From Nymphaea colorata (Eukaryota > Streptophyta > Magnoliopsida > Nymphaeales > Nymphaeaceae), in assembly GCF_008831285.2 (NCBI RefSeq), contig NC_045148.1, positions 12,841,183-12,905,182 on the forward strand: 64,000 bases of DNA, read 5' to 3'. This document shows positions 43,001-53,823 of this stretch, in pieces. A program made the translations under genes and the position numbers. A model generated the notes under the pieces. The model did not search any database. It was not told the DNA's origin and saw nothing but the letters and a program-made list of their open reading frames with translations. The first letter of the stretch is position 1. Each line of letters starts with the position of its first letter.

Positions 43001-44701
43001 AGAATTTAACGCTTGTGTATGTTTGCAGGTACACCGAGCGCGTCCAGTAGACCTTGAGCAACTAGACGTAAGCCTCGAGGCGTTTTGGAGTGTTTTGTGG
43101 ACACACGACAGGTATTGCGGTATTCTAGGCAAATCTCTGCCTGGGACCAATTTGTGAATGTGTGTTCTTAGGATCGTGGGATCCTATAATTGTGATGTGA
43201 TTGAATGATTGCTTTGTGAGTAAATGTATCTATGTATGCAAATGATTTGATTCATGGTCAAATTGGTTTTGGAAAGCTATTAGAAGCTTGTCTTGAAAAC
43301 TGTTACGCATGTGCATGTGCATGCTAGAATTGATAACTGTTTAGGACAAATGAGGTGGGGTATCAAGCCTACTTTCTCATCGACCTCAATTGTGCATCAG
43401 AAAGTATCCTAGAATGATAACTGCCTAGGACAACTACGAGCCAATCACAGATCTAGACTACTCTCTGAGATTTGGCTAAGTTTTGAAAGATGTGAATGAT
43501 GTGGTTGATAAGATGTGAGTGCTTATGAATGTGAATGTTGTGATTTGTTGCATCTGCATTGCCACGGGTAATGATGCAAATGAATGAATTGGAGGGTAGT
43601 TGCACTCGTACAGTATGATGGCTAGCTAAATATGTAATGATATGTATGGCCCTCGTGTGGAGGCAATTGGAGGTGTGGGTGCACTCGTGATGTGTACCAA
43701 CCTCATTAGCTAGCCAGTCATTTTGTGAATATGCAATTATAATGACAATAATGAAAGAATAAGAGATGAGAGGCCAGTGGGATGTAGCTGTGTTTGGGAG
43801 TGGTCCCGCCTTCGCCACTAGTCTCACCTGTTTAGAGCGCAGGTGGCGCAAGGCCCCAGGGTACTGTTGCGTGATGTGCTTGAAGCGTTGGGCTCCTGAC
43901 TTCCCAACCTGGTGTCCTAGGGGATGCTGAGTATCTCTCCATGGAATTCACACACCCATAGATGAGTGCTCTACCGCTGCAGTAGATGAATGGATCCATA
44001 CTATTATGGGCCACCACGGGGGTTGCCTCTCGGCTATGGGCCGTCCATGGTGTGCACGTGCCTGTGTTTGCTCCCACAGAAACTGTCAATTCACTAAAGC
44101 TAATGAAAATGAAAGTATGTGAATGAAGTGTATGTGATTGATGTGCATGTGATTTGAAATTGTATTATCTTGGCCACTGAGTGGCCTTTATATGTCATGG
44201 GCCATTGAGTGGTCTTCTTGGCAAAGGATGCGACTATGTCCTGACATGACATGATGATGATTTGTTTTTATGATTGTATTATCTCATGTTTGAGCCCTAC
44301 CTAATAGGGTTTGGGGTTTTTCTGGCTTGTTGTCATTCTGCGAAGATTAAGCCTTCAGTTGTTTATTTTTTTCAGGTTTTGGCGTACCCGGGGCATGAAG
44401 TTGAGCAGATGACTTCATTCACATCCTATTGGGGAGGTTTTGGGTCGTTTGTAGTGCCGGCGCATTATGTTTTGGTTATATTGATGTCTTGTTGTTGTTA
44501 GGCATTAATTACATAGTTTGGGGCATTTTGTCATACACATTGATGTAATTGTGTATCAATTGAAATTGTTATATAAATGAAAGTATGCCCCCTTGTTTCT
44601 AATGGCATTACTCCCTCCGTTTTGAATTTTTCTGTCGTCACACCTTAATGCTTTATGTTTAAAAAAAAGTTGTTTGAGGGTCAAAAGGTTGGGGTGTGAC
44701 A
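40068..44701 (+). repeat. 3' LTR of the Tekay-like element, enlarged by tandem duplication
   Basis: 4634 bp against 3059 bp in the 5' LTR. The part from about 41314 to 42880 (1567 bp) is repeated as 42881-44701. The junction at 42880/42881 joins TTTGCCCCC to ATCGACACCC of the 39-bp unit. Only the second unit has the true LTR end. Confidence 0.93.
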
Positions 44702-44839
44702 TGTACTCCTTATGTTGTCTTTAGTCATTGTCATCTTTGTCTTTGAATGTAACTTTTTAAAACTTTCAATGCAATATGAACATTCATTTTGTCATCACTT
44801 CTTCCCAATGACTCTTCATTTTCCTCTCTCACAAGGTGA

Positions 44840-46598
44840 ATACTTGAAAGCCAACAAGATAATTGAAACAAGATCGCAAGCTAAACAGGCTCCTCAGAAT
44901 GAGGCTTCATCTTTCGAGCTTAGGCCAGAAATGCTTGGTCTCCTAGCAATTGAGCCAGAACGCTACCTTATGTTCCAGCTGTTCATAGAGCGATTCATGA
45001 GAGAGCAAGAAGAATAAAAGGCATTGGTGATTGCTCCAGAACCAGAAAATGAAAAAGTTGCCAAGCAGAAGAGAAAAAAGAAAAACAACAAATCTTCTCC
45101 TACAGATCGGGTTGAAGATCATACAGGCTCAGATTCAACAACTAGTAAGGAGGAAAAACCCATGTTGCTTCCTTTCAATTAGAAAAAGACAACAAAGAGA
45201 AACAAGAAGGGAAAAGAAATTATGGAAGAAAGCATCTCGCCTAACCCTCTCACCACTGGATGTTTAAAAGAGAAACCCAAAAGAAAGAGAAAGTCTACCA
45301 AAAAAGGCAAAAAGACAAAGAAGTGCATCCCCAGCAGTAGCTCGGACAGTGACAGTTCTGCAGAGAAAGTAAAAGAGATCAAGGGAAAGAAGAAAAAGAC
45401 AAAGCCAGAATTAGTCGAATCAAGTGATGATGAAAGCCCAACTAAGTGTCGGTTCTATGAAATGGAGAAAATGATTATCAATCTTGAACTTAAGGGAAAA
45501 GGAAAACGCTCATACTCATGCAAGGATTATTACATTGGTATTAAAGGGGACGAAGATGTGAAGGGCTTACCCAGGGAGTTCGTTAGATATGATGGAACCA
45601 CCTACCCACATGTTCATCTTTCAACCTTCTTCTATGATGCTACAAAATTCGAACAAATAACAGAGCTTTGTTTCGCTATTTTACAAGGAGTCTTGAAGGC
45701 ATCACCGCACAATGGGGCAAAGAAAATGTCAACTCAGTCAAACTCAAGGAATTTGACAAGTTGATTAACATGTTTGTCGAAAGATTCGAGTAGAATGCTC
45801 TCATGGCTCTGACCCTCAGTACCATTTGCAGTCTTCGTCAAAAACAAGGAGAAAAGGCTCAAGAATTCATCCAAAAATAAAAAATTCAATGCAACAAGAT
45901 GAAAGAGCTCATTTCTGAAACACAAGCTTTGTCGCTCATCAGGAAACTATTGTCCAGCCTTTGAAGAGTCTCATCCGCAATGCCCTGATCAAGACCTTTG
46001 CTGAGTTGATTGAACAAGCAAATTCAATAGATGAAGGAATTGAGGAAGGTGATTTTGAAGGAATCATTGCTCCTAAGTACAAGGAAGATGGTAAGAAAGG
46101 AGGGAGAACACAATTGCTTGCACATTTCATAGCTAACGCCGGCATTTGAAAGGACAACAACAATAGCTACAAGCATGACAAGAAAGTTAGTCTCAAGAAG
46201 AACACGTTGTTTTCGAAAGGCAATGACAAAAGAAAAAATAAACACCCTGGCTGGAGTTATGACAAAAAATTCACCCCTCTCAGTCAATCTCGTGAGAAGA
46301 TCCTGGAATATCTTCTTGCCAAAGGAACCATTGTCTTGCCAAAAATATCAGAGCCTCAAAAAATGATGGGAGGAAATGAAGAAAAACTATGTAAGATTCA
46401 TCGCACCCCTCATCATGACACTGAGGATTGTTTTGTCCTTAAAAACATTATCCATGACTTCATCAATAAGGATCTCCAGATTGGTGATGATAGCATCCCT
46501 GAGGTATTAAGGAATCCATTTATTGATCACAGGAAGGCGGCAGTAGCCACAATTAGCATAGACACTCTACTTCCATATCATCTACAAGCGCACATCTG
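44840..46598 (+). pseudogene. Gag of the Tat-like element
   Basis: Broken frames on the plus strand. The N-terminal part has a strongly basic Lys/Ser-rich linker (45031-45420). The core is LPREFVRYDGTTYPHVHLS then FYDATKFEQITELCFAILQG (frame 45222-45764), and after a shift FDKLINMFVERF and ICSLRQKQGEKAQEF, followed by ALIKTFAELIEQANSIDEGI. A CKIHRTPHHDTEDCFVLKNI motif stands where Tat gags carry a zinc-binding C-H-H-C signature. Stops at 45015-45017, 45179-45181, 45791-45793 and others. It resumes just after the Tekay-like insertion (44707). Gag would form the particle. Confidence 0.8.
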
Positions 46599-46899
46599 AC
46601 CTTGTGATGGAAGCAGTTCATACGAGGTCATGATGACAAATCATGAAAAGAAACCTTTGGATTTTATTGCTATGATGAACGGCAAGAGAAAAAGTTCATC
46701 CAAAAAACTTTCAATAATCCCAAAGACTTTTATCCTATAAGGCGGCGAGAATGAATCTTCAAATGACTCTTCGGATGAAGATCCATGCTACTTGGGTGAA
46801 ATACTCCCCTTGGATGAGCATATGGTTGAGGGAGATTGGATTTGACCCTCTAAGGACCAGTCAATTACCTTTTCAGAGAATGACTTCTCAAAATGAAGA

Positions 46900-47634
46900 T
46901 ATTTTCATGAAGATGCTCTTTACATCGTTGTCCAGGTCAATAGAATGACTGTGCCACATGTATTGATTGATGGAAGAAGTGGCTTAAATATTTGCCCTGA
47001 TCTCACGGCCAAAGCTTTGAGATTTCGTGAAGATTAATATCGTTTCGATAATATCAAGGTCTACAGATACGATAGCTGATGCATGAACAGCAAAGGTACC
47101 ATCGACATGAATGTGATAATTGAAAACACTAGCCATTGCATTATATTTCATGTGGTGGATGTGCCACCATCATCTAACTTACTTTTGGGATGACCTTGGG
47201 TCCACCAAGTACTAGGAATCTCATCTGCTCTTCGTCAGTGCCTCAAATGAAATTTTGGCCCATCTGTCATCACCATACGTGCTGAGGATCTGGCCGAAAG
47301 GTTGGTGCAACCAATGCTCCCTAGGCCAATTGATTTGGTGGATGTACCCAATATAAGAACAACAAAGGACAAACCTTTGGAAGAATGGATGCAGAACATA
47401 GAGATAGGCAGATCATCTCGAAGTGCCCATACTATTTCAAGCAATCGTGGAAGTTATCAAAAGCATCCCTTATACGTTCATTTCATGAAAAACCCTAAGG
47501 GATTTCAGTTGCTTCTTAAAGGTGGCTATCGTCCATTCAGTGGCCTCGGGAATAATGAAGATGACATCTTACAACTGATAATTATCCCTTTTCAGATGAA
47601 CACCAGGAGACTGGGATATCATGAAGAAAATTGA
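46900..47634 (+). pseudogene. Protease region and G-patch-like segment of the Tat-like element
   Basis: VPHVLIDGRSGLNICP (near 46948-46996) is the Tat-type protease signature, normally D-G-G/S-G; here the second glycine is arginine. Later text resembling LLLG-PWVHQVLGISSALRQ matches the end of the protease domain. The frame 47302-47634 contains LLKGGYRPFSGLGNNEDD, similar to the G-patch-like motif seen before RT in Tat elements. Several stops break the region. Processing of the polyprotein would be its role. Confidence 0.7.
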
Positions 47635-48049
47635 AAATATCTTGTGGGCTCATAGTGTTCACATTTGTTTTTAATCTTCCCATGAATTTTGTAATCTTGA
47701 ACTTCTTTTTGTCTCGTCTCATGAGAGGACCCCCCTCTATGAACTAAGAACTTCTTTTCGATATGCAATACGAGTAATCTTTTGGTATCAATTTTATTTT
47801 TGTTTAATTTTTCCTTTATCATCCTTTTTACAGTATGTCGAAATTCAACATGCCTCAATTTTTTCTTTTTCCTTGAAAGTTCGTCCAAAAATCATTTGCC
47901 AAACAAATAGTCGGTTAAATTGAATCTATGACAATACCCGAGTCAAAATTACTAGAATTCACTCAAATTCAGAAACAAGAACATCTCTCATCCTTGGTTA
48001 ATGACTCAATTGAAGAGATTAATATTGGAACCAGTGAGGACCCTAAAAT

Positions 48050-49010
48050 CCTTCAAATTGGTACCAGCTTGTAAGTAGACGAGAAGAAAAAATTGGTGGA
48101 CTTTCTTATAAGCCACCAAACAGTTTTCGCATAGACCTATGAAGATATACCAAGTTTAGACCCCAAGTTGGTTGAGCATCATTTGCCTCTAAGCCTTAGT
48201 TGCAAGCTAGTTAAACAGAAATTGCGTAAACTTGATCCTCGACTAGAAGGGCCTGTAAAAGAAGGATTAGAAGACCTGCTAAGGGAAAATTGATTCGTGC
48301 CATCGATTACCCCGAGTGGTTGTCTAATATCATGATTGTCCCTAAAAAAAATGGCAAAGTTAGATTATGCATTGACTTTCGAGACTTGAACAAAGCCACG
48401 CCAAAAGATGATTATCCACTTCCGACAATTGATTTGTTGGTGGATAGTATTGTAGGCCATGTCATCTTCTCTTTCATGGATGGATATTCAGGATATAACC
48501 AAATCAAATTAGCAGTCCAAGATCATCCTAAGACAGCTTCTACTACACCGTGGGGCACTTTTTGTTACACGGTAATGCCATTTGGGTTGAAAAATGCTGG
48601 AGCAACTTATCAAAGATCCATGGCCACAATCTTCCATGATCAGATGCACAAAATCATGAATACATATATCGATGACATATTGATTAAATCTAAAGCGAGA
48701 GAAGACCACATTGAAACTCTCGCCCAGGTATTTGAGAGACTCTTACAGTACAAGCTTTGTTTGAATCCTCAAAAATGTGTACTTCAGGTTGAATCATGCA
48801 AACTTTTGGGTTTCATGGTCAGTAAGAGGAGAATCGAGATGGATCTTACCAAAGCTGAAACAATCATTGATATGCCACCACCTACCAATATCAGGGAACT
48901 GCGAAGTTTGCAAGGGCGAATCCAGTCCATCAAACGATTCATTTCCAATCTGGCCAAGAGATGCGAACCATACAACCAGCTGCTGAGGAAAGGTGCCAAG
49001 TTTGAATGAG
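48050..49010 (+). pseudogene. Reverse transcriptase of the Tat-like element
   Basis: The largest clean piece is 48290-49009: WLSNIMIVPKKNGKVRLCID, FRDLNKATPKDDYPLPTID, FSFMDGYSGYNQI, MPFGLKNAGATYQRSM, the catalytic box YIDD near 48665, and LGFMVSKRRIEMD. This wording (DLNKATPKDDYPLP, GLKNAGATYQR) is typical of Tat/Ogre RT and unlike the Tekay-like RT at 37020-37794. The part before 48290 contains stops, and the frame ends with TGA at 49007-49009 just before RNase H. Confidence 0.9.
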
Positions 49011-49490
49011 GTTTTGAATGCCAACAGTTGTTTGAAAAGATCAATAAATACCTCCTAACTCTGCCAATTCTAAAACCCCCAGTGTTGGGTAGACCATTGC
49101 TATTTTACATCACACAGAATGAGTCAGCATGTGACGGCTTTTTGGCACAATATGAGGGAGGAAGTCGTATCAAGCATGCAATTTATTACATTAGCAAACT
49201 TTTGTCCAATACGAGAAGAAGTAATCTCCAATAGAGAAAACTTGTTTAGCATTGGTTTGGATGTGTCAAAAGCTGAGACATTATTTGTTAGCTTGTGAGG
49301 TCAAGATACTATCCAAGCTAAATCCTCTTAAATACATCTTGCAACAGCCATTCCTTAACGGATGCATCGCCAAGTGGCAAGTTCTACTGATGCAATATGA
49401 CCTTGAATATGTCTCAAAAGTCAATCAAACGACAAGTAATTACAGACCAGTTAGCAGACTTTTCCCAATACGAGGAAATCAGAACAAATG
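49011..49490 (+). pseudogene. First RNase H of the Tat-like element
   Basis: The frame 49028-49234 carries LYLLTLPILKPP-like text and SACDGFLAQYEGG, then YYISKLLSNTRR. After a stop at 49232-49234 it continues with CLALVWMCQKLRHYLLACEV and KWQVLLMQYDLEYV. This is the standard Gypsy RNase H order. The first catalytic stretch is weakly conserved. Confidence 0.75.
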
Positions 49491-49534
49491 AAGAGTTTCC
49501 AGACGAATACGTACTAAGGTTGGAAACTATTTCG

Positions 49535-50029
49535 ATATGAAAGATGTACTTTGACGGATCCAAGAATGTGATTGGAGCAGGAATAAGCATCCTACTCATC
49601 ACTCTAGAATATGAAATGATCCTATATTCTTTGGAACTCGACTTTCCATGTACCCATAACATGGCTAAATATGAAGCTCTCATGCAAGAACTTCGTTCTT
49701 TATTTAGTTTTCAAGTGAAAATGGTGAATGTCTTTGGCAACTCTCAACTTATCATAAACCAAGTGAATGGAAAATGGCAAGTCAAGGATGAGAAGTTTGT
49801 GCCATATCAAGAAATCACCACCTTAGTGATCTGTCAATTTGAAGAAGTGCATCTAGCTCACATAAAAAGAGAAGGTAACCATATTGCGGATGGCCTTGCG
49901 AGCATAGGATCCCCCATCACATTTCGAACCAATGAAGCAATCCGTTCTTTTGAGATTGAAAGAATGAAACACCTTGCTTTTGAAACAATGACACATGTTC
50001 ATCATATCCAAGAGGGGAATGCACCTTGA
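49535..50029 (+). pseudogene. Second (archaeal-type) RNase H of the Tat-like element
   Basis: A 161-codon frame starting MYFDGSKNVIGAGISILLIT, with a catalytic D in YFDGS, NMAKYEALMQEL giving the conserved E, VFGNSQLIINQVNGKW giving the next acidic position area (G-N replaces the usual G-D), and HIKREGNHIADGLASIGS with the final H and D. A second RNase H placed between the first and the integrase is a known hallmark of Tat-lineage elements. It is open across its length although the flanking Pol is broken. Loss of one catalytic aspartate (N for D) suggests it is inactive. Confidence 0.85.
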
Positions 50030-51271
50030 TACCATGACATCAAAAGGTATATTGAAAGCGGAAAATTTTCAAATGGAATGTCCAAAAATGAACAGAAAGC
50101 AATTCAGCATATGTCAGCGAGGTACTTTATTCTGGTAGGGGTACTATATAGACGTGAATTTAGTACTAAATATTCTCGGTGCCTTGATGAGGACGAGGCA
50201 AAGGAAGTCATCAAAGAGTCACATCGAGGAGACTGTGGGGGCCATGTTGGTTACCAAACCCTCACCAAGCAGATAATTTGAGCGGGATTTTATTGGCCCA
50301 CTATGCAAAAAGATTGTTACCAATTCGTCAAGAGATGTAAAGAATGTCAACTGCTTACACCAATGATCAATGCACCAGCTTCTCACTTGTGTGTTGTGAC
50401 TTCTCTTTGGCCATTTTCAATGTGGGCATTCGATGTAGTCGGACCAATATCCCTGCAGCTTCTAATGGCCATAAATATTTTCCTGCTGCAACAGACTATT
50501 TTACCAAGTGGATAGAAGTCGTCACACTCAGAACAGTAGAAGGGCATCATGTAGTGTCCTTCATTCATAAAAATCTTCCTTGCAGATTTGGAGTCCCTCA
50601 TGATATATTATTTGACAATGAGACTCATTTTCAAAATGAAAAGATGAGGCAACTGTGCAGCAAATACTGCATCATGCATCATTTTTCACTCCTTACTACC
50701 CCCAAGGTAATTGACAAGCAGAAACCACCAATAAGATCTTGTTCAGCATCTTAGAACGGACAGTAGAAATTGGAAGAGATTGACATGAAAAAATGCATAA
50801 CGTTCTATGGGCATACCGCACCACTATGAGAACTTTAACAAATGCTACTCTAGTAGAACTAGTCTATGGAACAGAAGTAGTACTGTCATTACATGTGTTT
50901 AAACCCACTTTGAAGTTCACTTTCCTCATAGAGCTTCCCTAAATCAATATCAGCAAAAAAGACTAATGCAACTCGATTTGCTAGATGAAAAGAAGTTAAA
51001 AGCGATTGAACATGCTGAAGCTTATCGCCAAAGGGTGGCTACACAATTTGCAAAGTCAGTTATGGAGAGACAGTTCAAAGTGAATGACTTGGTTCTACGA
51101 TCGGTGGTATATCTTAGAGGACAACCACGTGGCAAGTGTGCACTAAACTGGGAAGACCCATATGTTGTCAAAGAAGTGTTGCCCCGTAATTCATACCGAC
51201 TGATTGATGCTAATGGGGTGGAACTTATTGATCCTGTTAATGCCCTTCACCTCAAGAAATTCTATGCCTAG
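50030..51271 (+). pseudogene. Integrase of the Tat-like element
   Basis: HHCC finger across 50200-50360 (ESHRGDCGGHVGYQTL, FYWPTMQKDCYQF, CKECQLLTP). The core starts WAFDVVGPIS, shifts frame near 50450-50480 to DYFTKWIEVVTLRTVEGHHV, and FGVPHDILFDNETHF gives the second D. The third catalytic region is not clearly readable. The C-terminal frame 50966-51271 (RQRVATQFAKSVMERQFKVN, GKCALNWEDPYVVKEVLPRN) is open and ends HLKKFYA, the usual Tat terminus. Stops at 50279-50281 and 50752-50754. Confidence 0.85.
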
Positions 51272-51449
51272 TCCTCTTGTATTCACTTTTCAAATAAATG
51301 ATAAATATTTATGTTTTCACACCTAATCTACCATTCAATTTGGATTCTTCCCAGTTGTAAAACTTGAGAATTACACTGGAGCATTTTTTTTTATTATCAA
51401 TCAAGATTTAAGGAGGACCCATGCAAAAAGGGATAAACTTGTCATGTGA

Positions 51450-51640
51450 GGCAACCCAGGCAGGTAAGAGGTCAAACCTACAATGCAAGCCAATGTGAGG
51501 GCATCCCATGCAGGTAAGAGGTCAAACCTATTCGGGGGGTTAAACCTGAAATCAATATTGGCAAACCCATACAGGGAAGAGGTTAAACCTGCAATATAAG
51601 CTCAAAGAACCCATTCAGGTAAGGGGTTAAGCCTGAAACA
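51450..51640 (+). repeat. Short tandem repeats between pol and the 3' LTR of the Tat-like element
   Basis: Four units with the core CAGGTAAGAGGTCAAACCT or close variants start at about 51461, 51511, 51572 and 51616 (periods 50, 61 and 44 bp). Tandem repeats in this position are a recurring feature of Ogre/Tat elements. Confidence 0.8.
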
Positions 51641-51732
51641 TCTCTCCAAAAAAGTCTCGTTTGAAAAATTTGTGGTGCTTATCTTTGTCTCTAAGCATGG
51701 CTGGCACCGACTTATTAACAAAGAGGAAAATC

Positions 51733-53759
51733 TGTAATCTCCCCAAATTTTTTCAAAAGACTATGTTATTTTACTCAAGCACGAAACCCAAATTTAGACA
51801 CAAGATTCAAATCCAAGGTCCAAGTTTCAGATCCAAATTAGATCCAAAACTCAAATTTAGATCCGAATTGAGCATTTGAAAATCAAAATCCAAAATCGAG
51901 TTCAAAACGGCAAAGTCTGGTGCTATAAGCATCGCGCGCGCATGCACAAACCTTTCCTTTGTTTTATGTTTATCTCTCTCATCGAGATGTATTTTTGAAG
52001 CTTAACCAACTTACTAGAACACATTGGTGGCCAATTGAATTGAATCCGGATTCAAAACGAGTTCGGAGTAGCTCAAAATGGAGTCGGCCGCCCATTTTTA
52101 ACAAAACTTTTTTGACGCATTTTCAATAAAAATATATATTTATATCTTATGCTTCTTATATGAACAACTTTTATTTATTTATTATTTATGCTTTGTGTTC
52201 CATTTTATTTTATTTGATTTCACTTTATTTTATTTTAACTTTCTTTTATTTTAAAAAGAGAGAGAGAGAGAGAGAGAGAGAAGTGTGCCACGACGTGCCA
52301 ATGCAAGCCACGCACGAGCGCGCTATTGCGAGCATGCCTTGAATTTTTATGAAAAACCGCCCCTTTGGGGGAGATTTTGGGTATTTTTGTGTGGGCAATA
52401 GCCTTGTAGACACCCCAAATGGGTGTTTACGGGGCTAAGGGTCAATCTCACTTAGTCAAAACCTATTTTCTTTAAAAAAATAAAAATAATTCAAAATTAA
52501 GTGAAATTCGGATGAAAATGTTGTGAAATTTAAAAAAAATCAAATTTTGAGTTTTAGCTCCAAAATCCTTTATAAATACCCCTCATTTTCCCCCTCTTGA
52601 GCAAGGAGCTAGCCCTTGGAGAAGCTCTAGCAAATTTTGACTTAACTTAGAAAGTTTAGTCCTCTTCCTCCATTTCTCTCTTCCTCTTCCATCCTAACTC
52701 CCTCTCTCCTTCTCCAATACTTGGGAGCAAGCTTCATCAAGTCACAATCCTCTTGGAGGCATCATCTTGGAGCTTCACTCAAAGGGGATATTCAAGCTAA
52801 AGTGTTCATTTTTTCAAAAGTTACTCTTATTAGAGGTATGTAGTCATCATCCCTCTCCTTTCTTTCTCTTGTTTCTTCCCTTCTTCATCTCTCCATGGCC
52901 ATATAAGATTGCTTTAAAATATCCATTTTGAAGTTAAAAAGCTATTTTTGAGTGCACTGGGAGCATAAGAAGGTGAAGTAGTCTTTCATTTTATGACGAA
53001 ATCATGTTATTCCTTTCAACGAATATAGTTTTGTTGTTGTTGCTCTTTCTTTTCATGATTATAGACTTGTTGTGGTTCCTCCATTTCTTCCTTTCTTCAT
53101 CTCCCAATGGCCATATAAGATAGCTTTAAAATCTCCATTTTGGAGTTAAAAAACTATTCTTGAATGCATCGGGAGCATAGGAAAGTGATATGATATTTCA
53201 TACAATGATTAAATCATGCTTTCTTTTCTTTAAGAATATAAGATCAATGCATTCATGCATTCCACTCACTTAACATCACTTATGATCACAAGCACAACTC
53301 CAAAAAACTTAAGCAAGATGAGATGAAACTCTAACTAGGCGGCAACCGAATTGGAGTAAAATCTCTAAACTACTTAAAATCTTAAGAGAACACTAAAATA
53401 ACTTCAAAATGATTTCCCAAACTTTTCAAATGATATGTACAAATATTTCCCAATTCTAGTTTTCCCTAAAATGTTTCACATTTTCAAGTAATTTTTCAAG
53501 AACCTTTTCAAAAGTTTGAAACATCAAACTCTTAGTGTTTCTTTACACCACATATAAGTGAAAAAAATGTTTTAAGCCAAAGTGAAATGCATCAATAATA
53601 GACATAGCCCTTGTATTGATTATCCCCGGTAAAGGCACCGAGAACGGTCGATCCTCGTACCGACGGGCGAGTCCATTTCTCTCCCATTTTCAAAACAAAA
53701 CTCATTTTTCTGGAGCACTTCAAAAACCCAAATACCAAAGGTTTTTGGGGATGAAAACA
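51733..53759 (+). repeat. 3' LTR of the Tat-like element, shortened
   Basis: 2027 bp. It lacks about 1.4 kb relative to the 5' LTR (the equivalent of roughly 28110-29570). TATAAATA near 52570 is intact. A GA microsatellite lies at 52257-52280, and two tandem units of about 211 bp begin near 52917 and 53128. The preceding AAAGAGGAAAATC is a weak polypurine tract. Confidence 0.9.
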
Positions 53760-53823
53760 GCTCGACATGAGTACGGTGTGTTCTCTTTATGGACAAACAA
53801 TATCAAAGTTTAAAGAGGGGTAG

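Larger units (their letters stand above)
32103..44701 (+). mobile_element. Tekay/del-like Ty3/Gypsy chromovirus with very long LTRs
   Basis: LTRs at 32103-35161 and 40068-44701 (TGTAACGCTCG...GGTGTGACA), with the exact target duplication TGTAC at 32098-32102 and 44702-44706. A PBS TGGTATCAGAGC (35166-35177) and a purine tract AAGGAGGGTAGGA before the 3' LTR. The order gag, protease, reverse transcriptase, RNase H, integrase and a C-terminal chromodomain-like tail, plus phrases such as HDVFHVSMLRKYVPDPTHV, fits the Tekay/del group of chromoviruses. The coding region has many stops. The 3' LTR is about 1.6 kb longer than the 5' LTR because of an internal duplication. Confidence 0.95.
26581..53759 (+). 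mobile_element. Tat/Ogre-like Ty3/Gypsy retrotransposon, split by a Tekay-like element
   Basis: LTRs at 26581-30098 and 51733-53759 (TGTAATC...AAACA), flanked by the exact 5-bp duplication GCTCG at 26576-26580 and 53760-53764. Internal order is PBS, an extra ORF1-like region, gag, protease, reverse transcriptase, RNase H, a second RNase H, integrase, a tandem-repeat block and a purine-rich tract. The second RNase H and the region before gag are hallmarks of the Tat lineage. A 12.6-kb Gypsy element (32103-44701) is inserted between ORF1 and gag, leaving roughly 14.6 kb of its own sequence. Many stops and frameshifts show it is old. Confidence 0.93.

Noticed and set aside
53800-53823. GTTTAAAGAGGGG just before TG at 53824 looked like a polypurine tract before a plus-strand LTR
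   Set aside because: The DNA after 53824 is the reverse complement of the Tekay-like LTR end, so its orientation is minus; the purine run is target DNA that also follows the Tat-like TSD.
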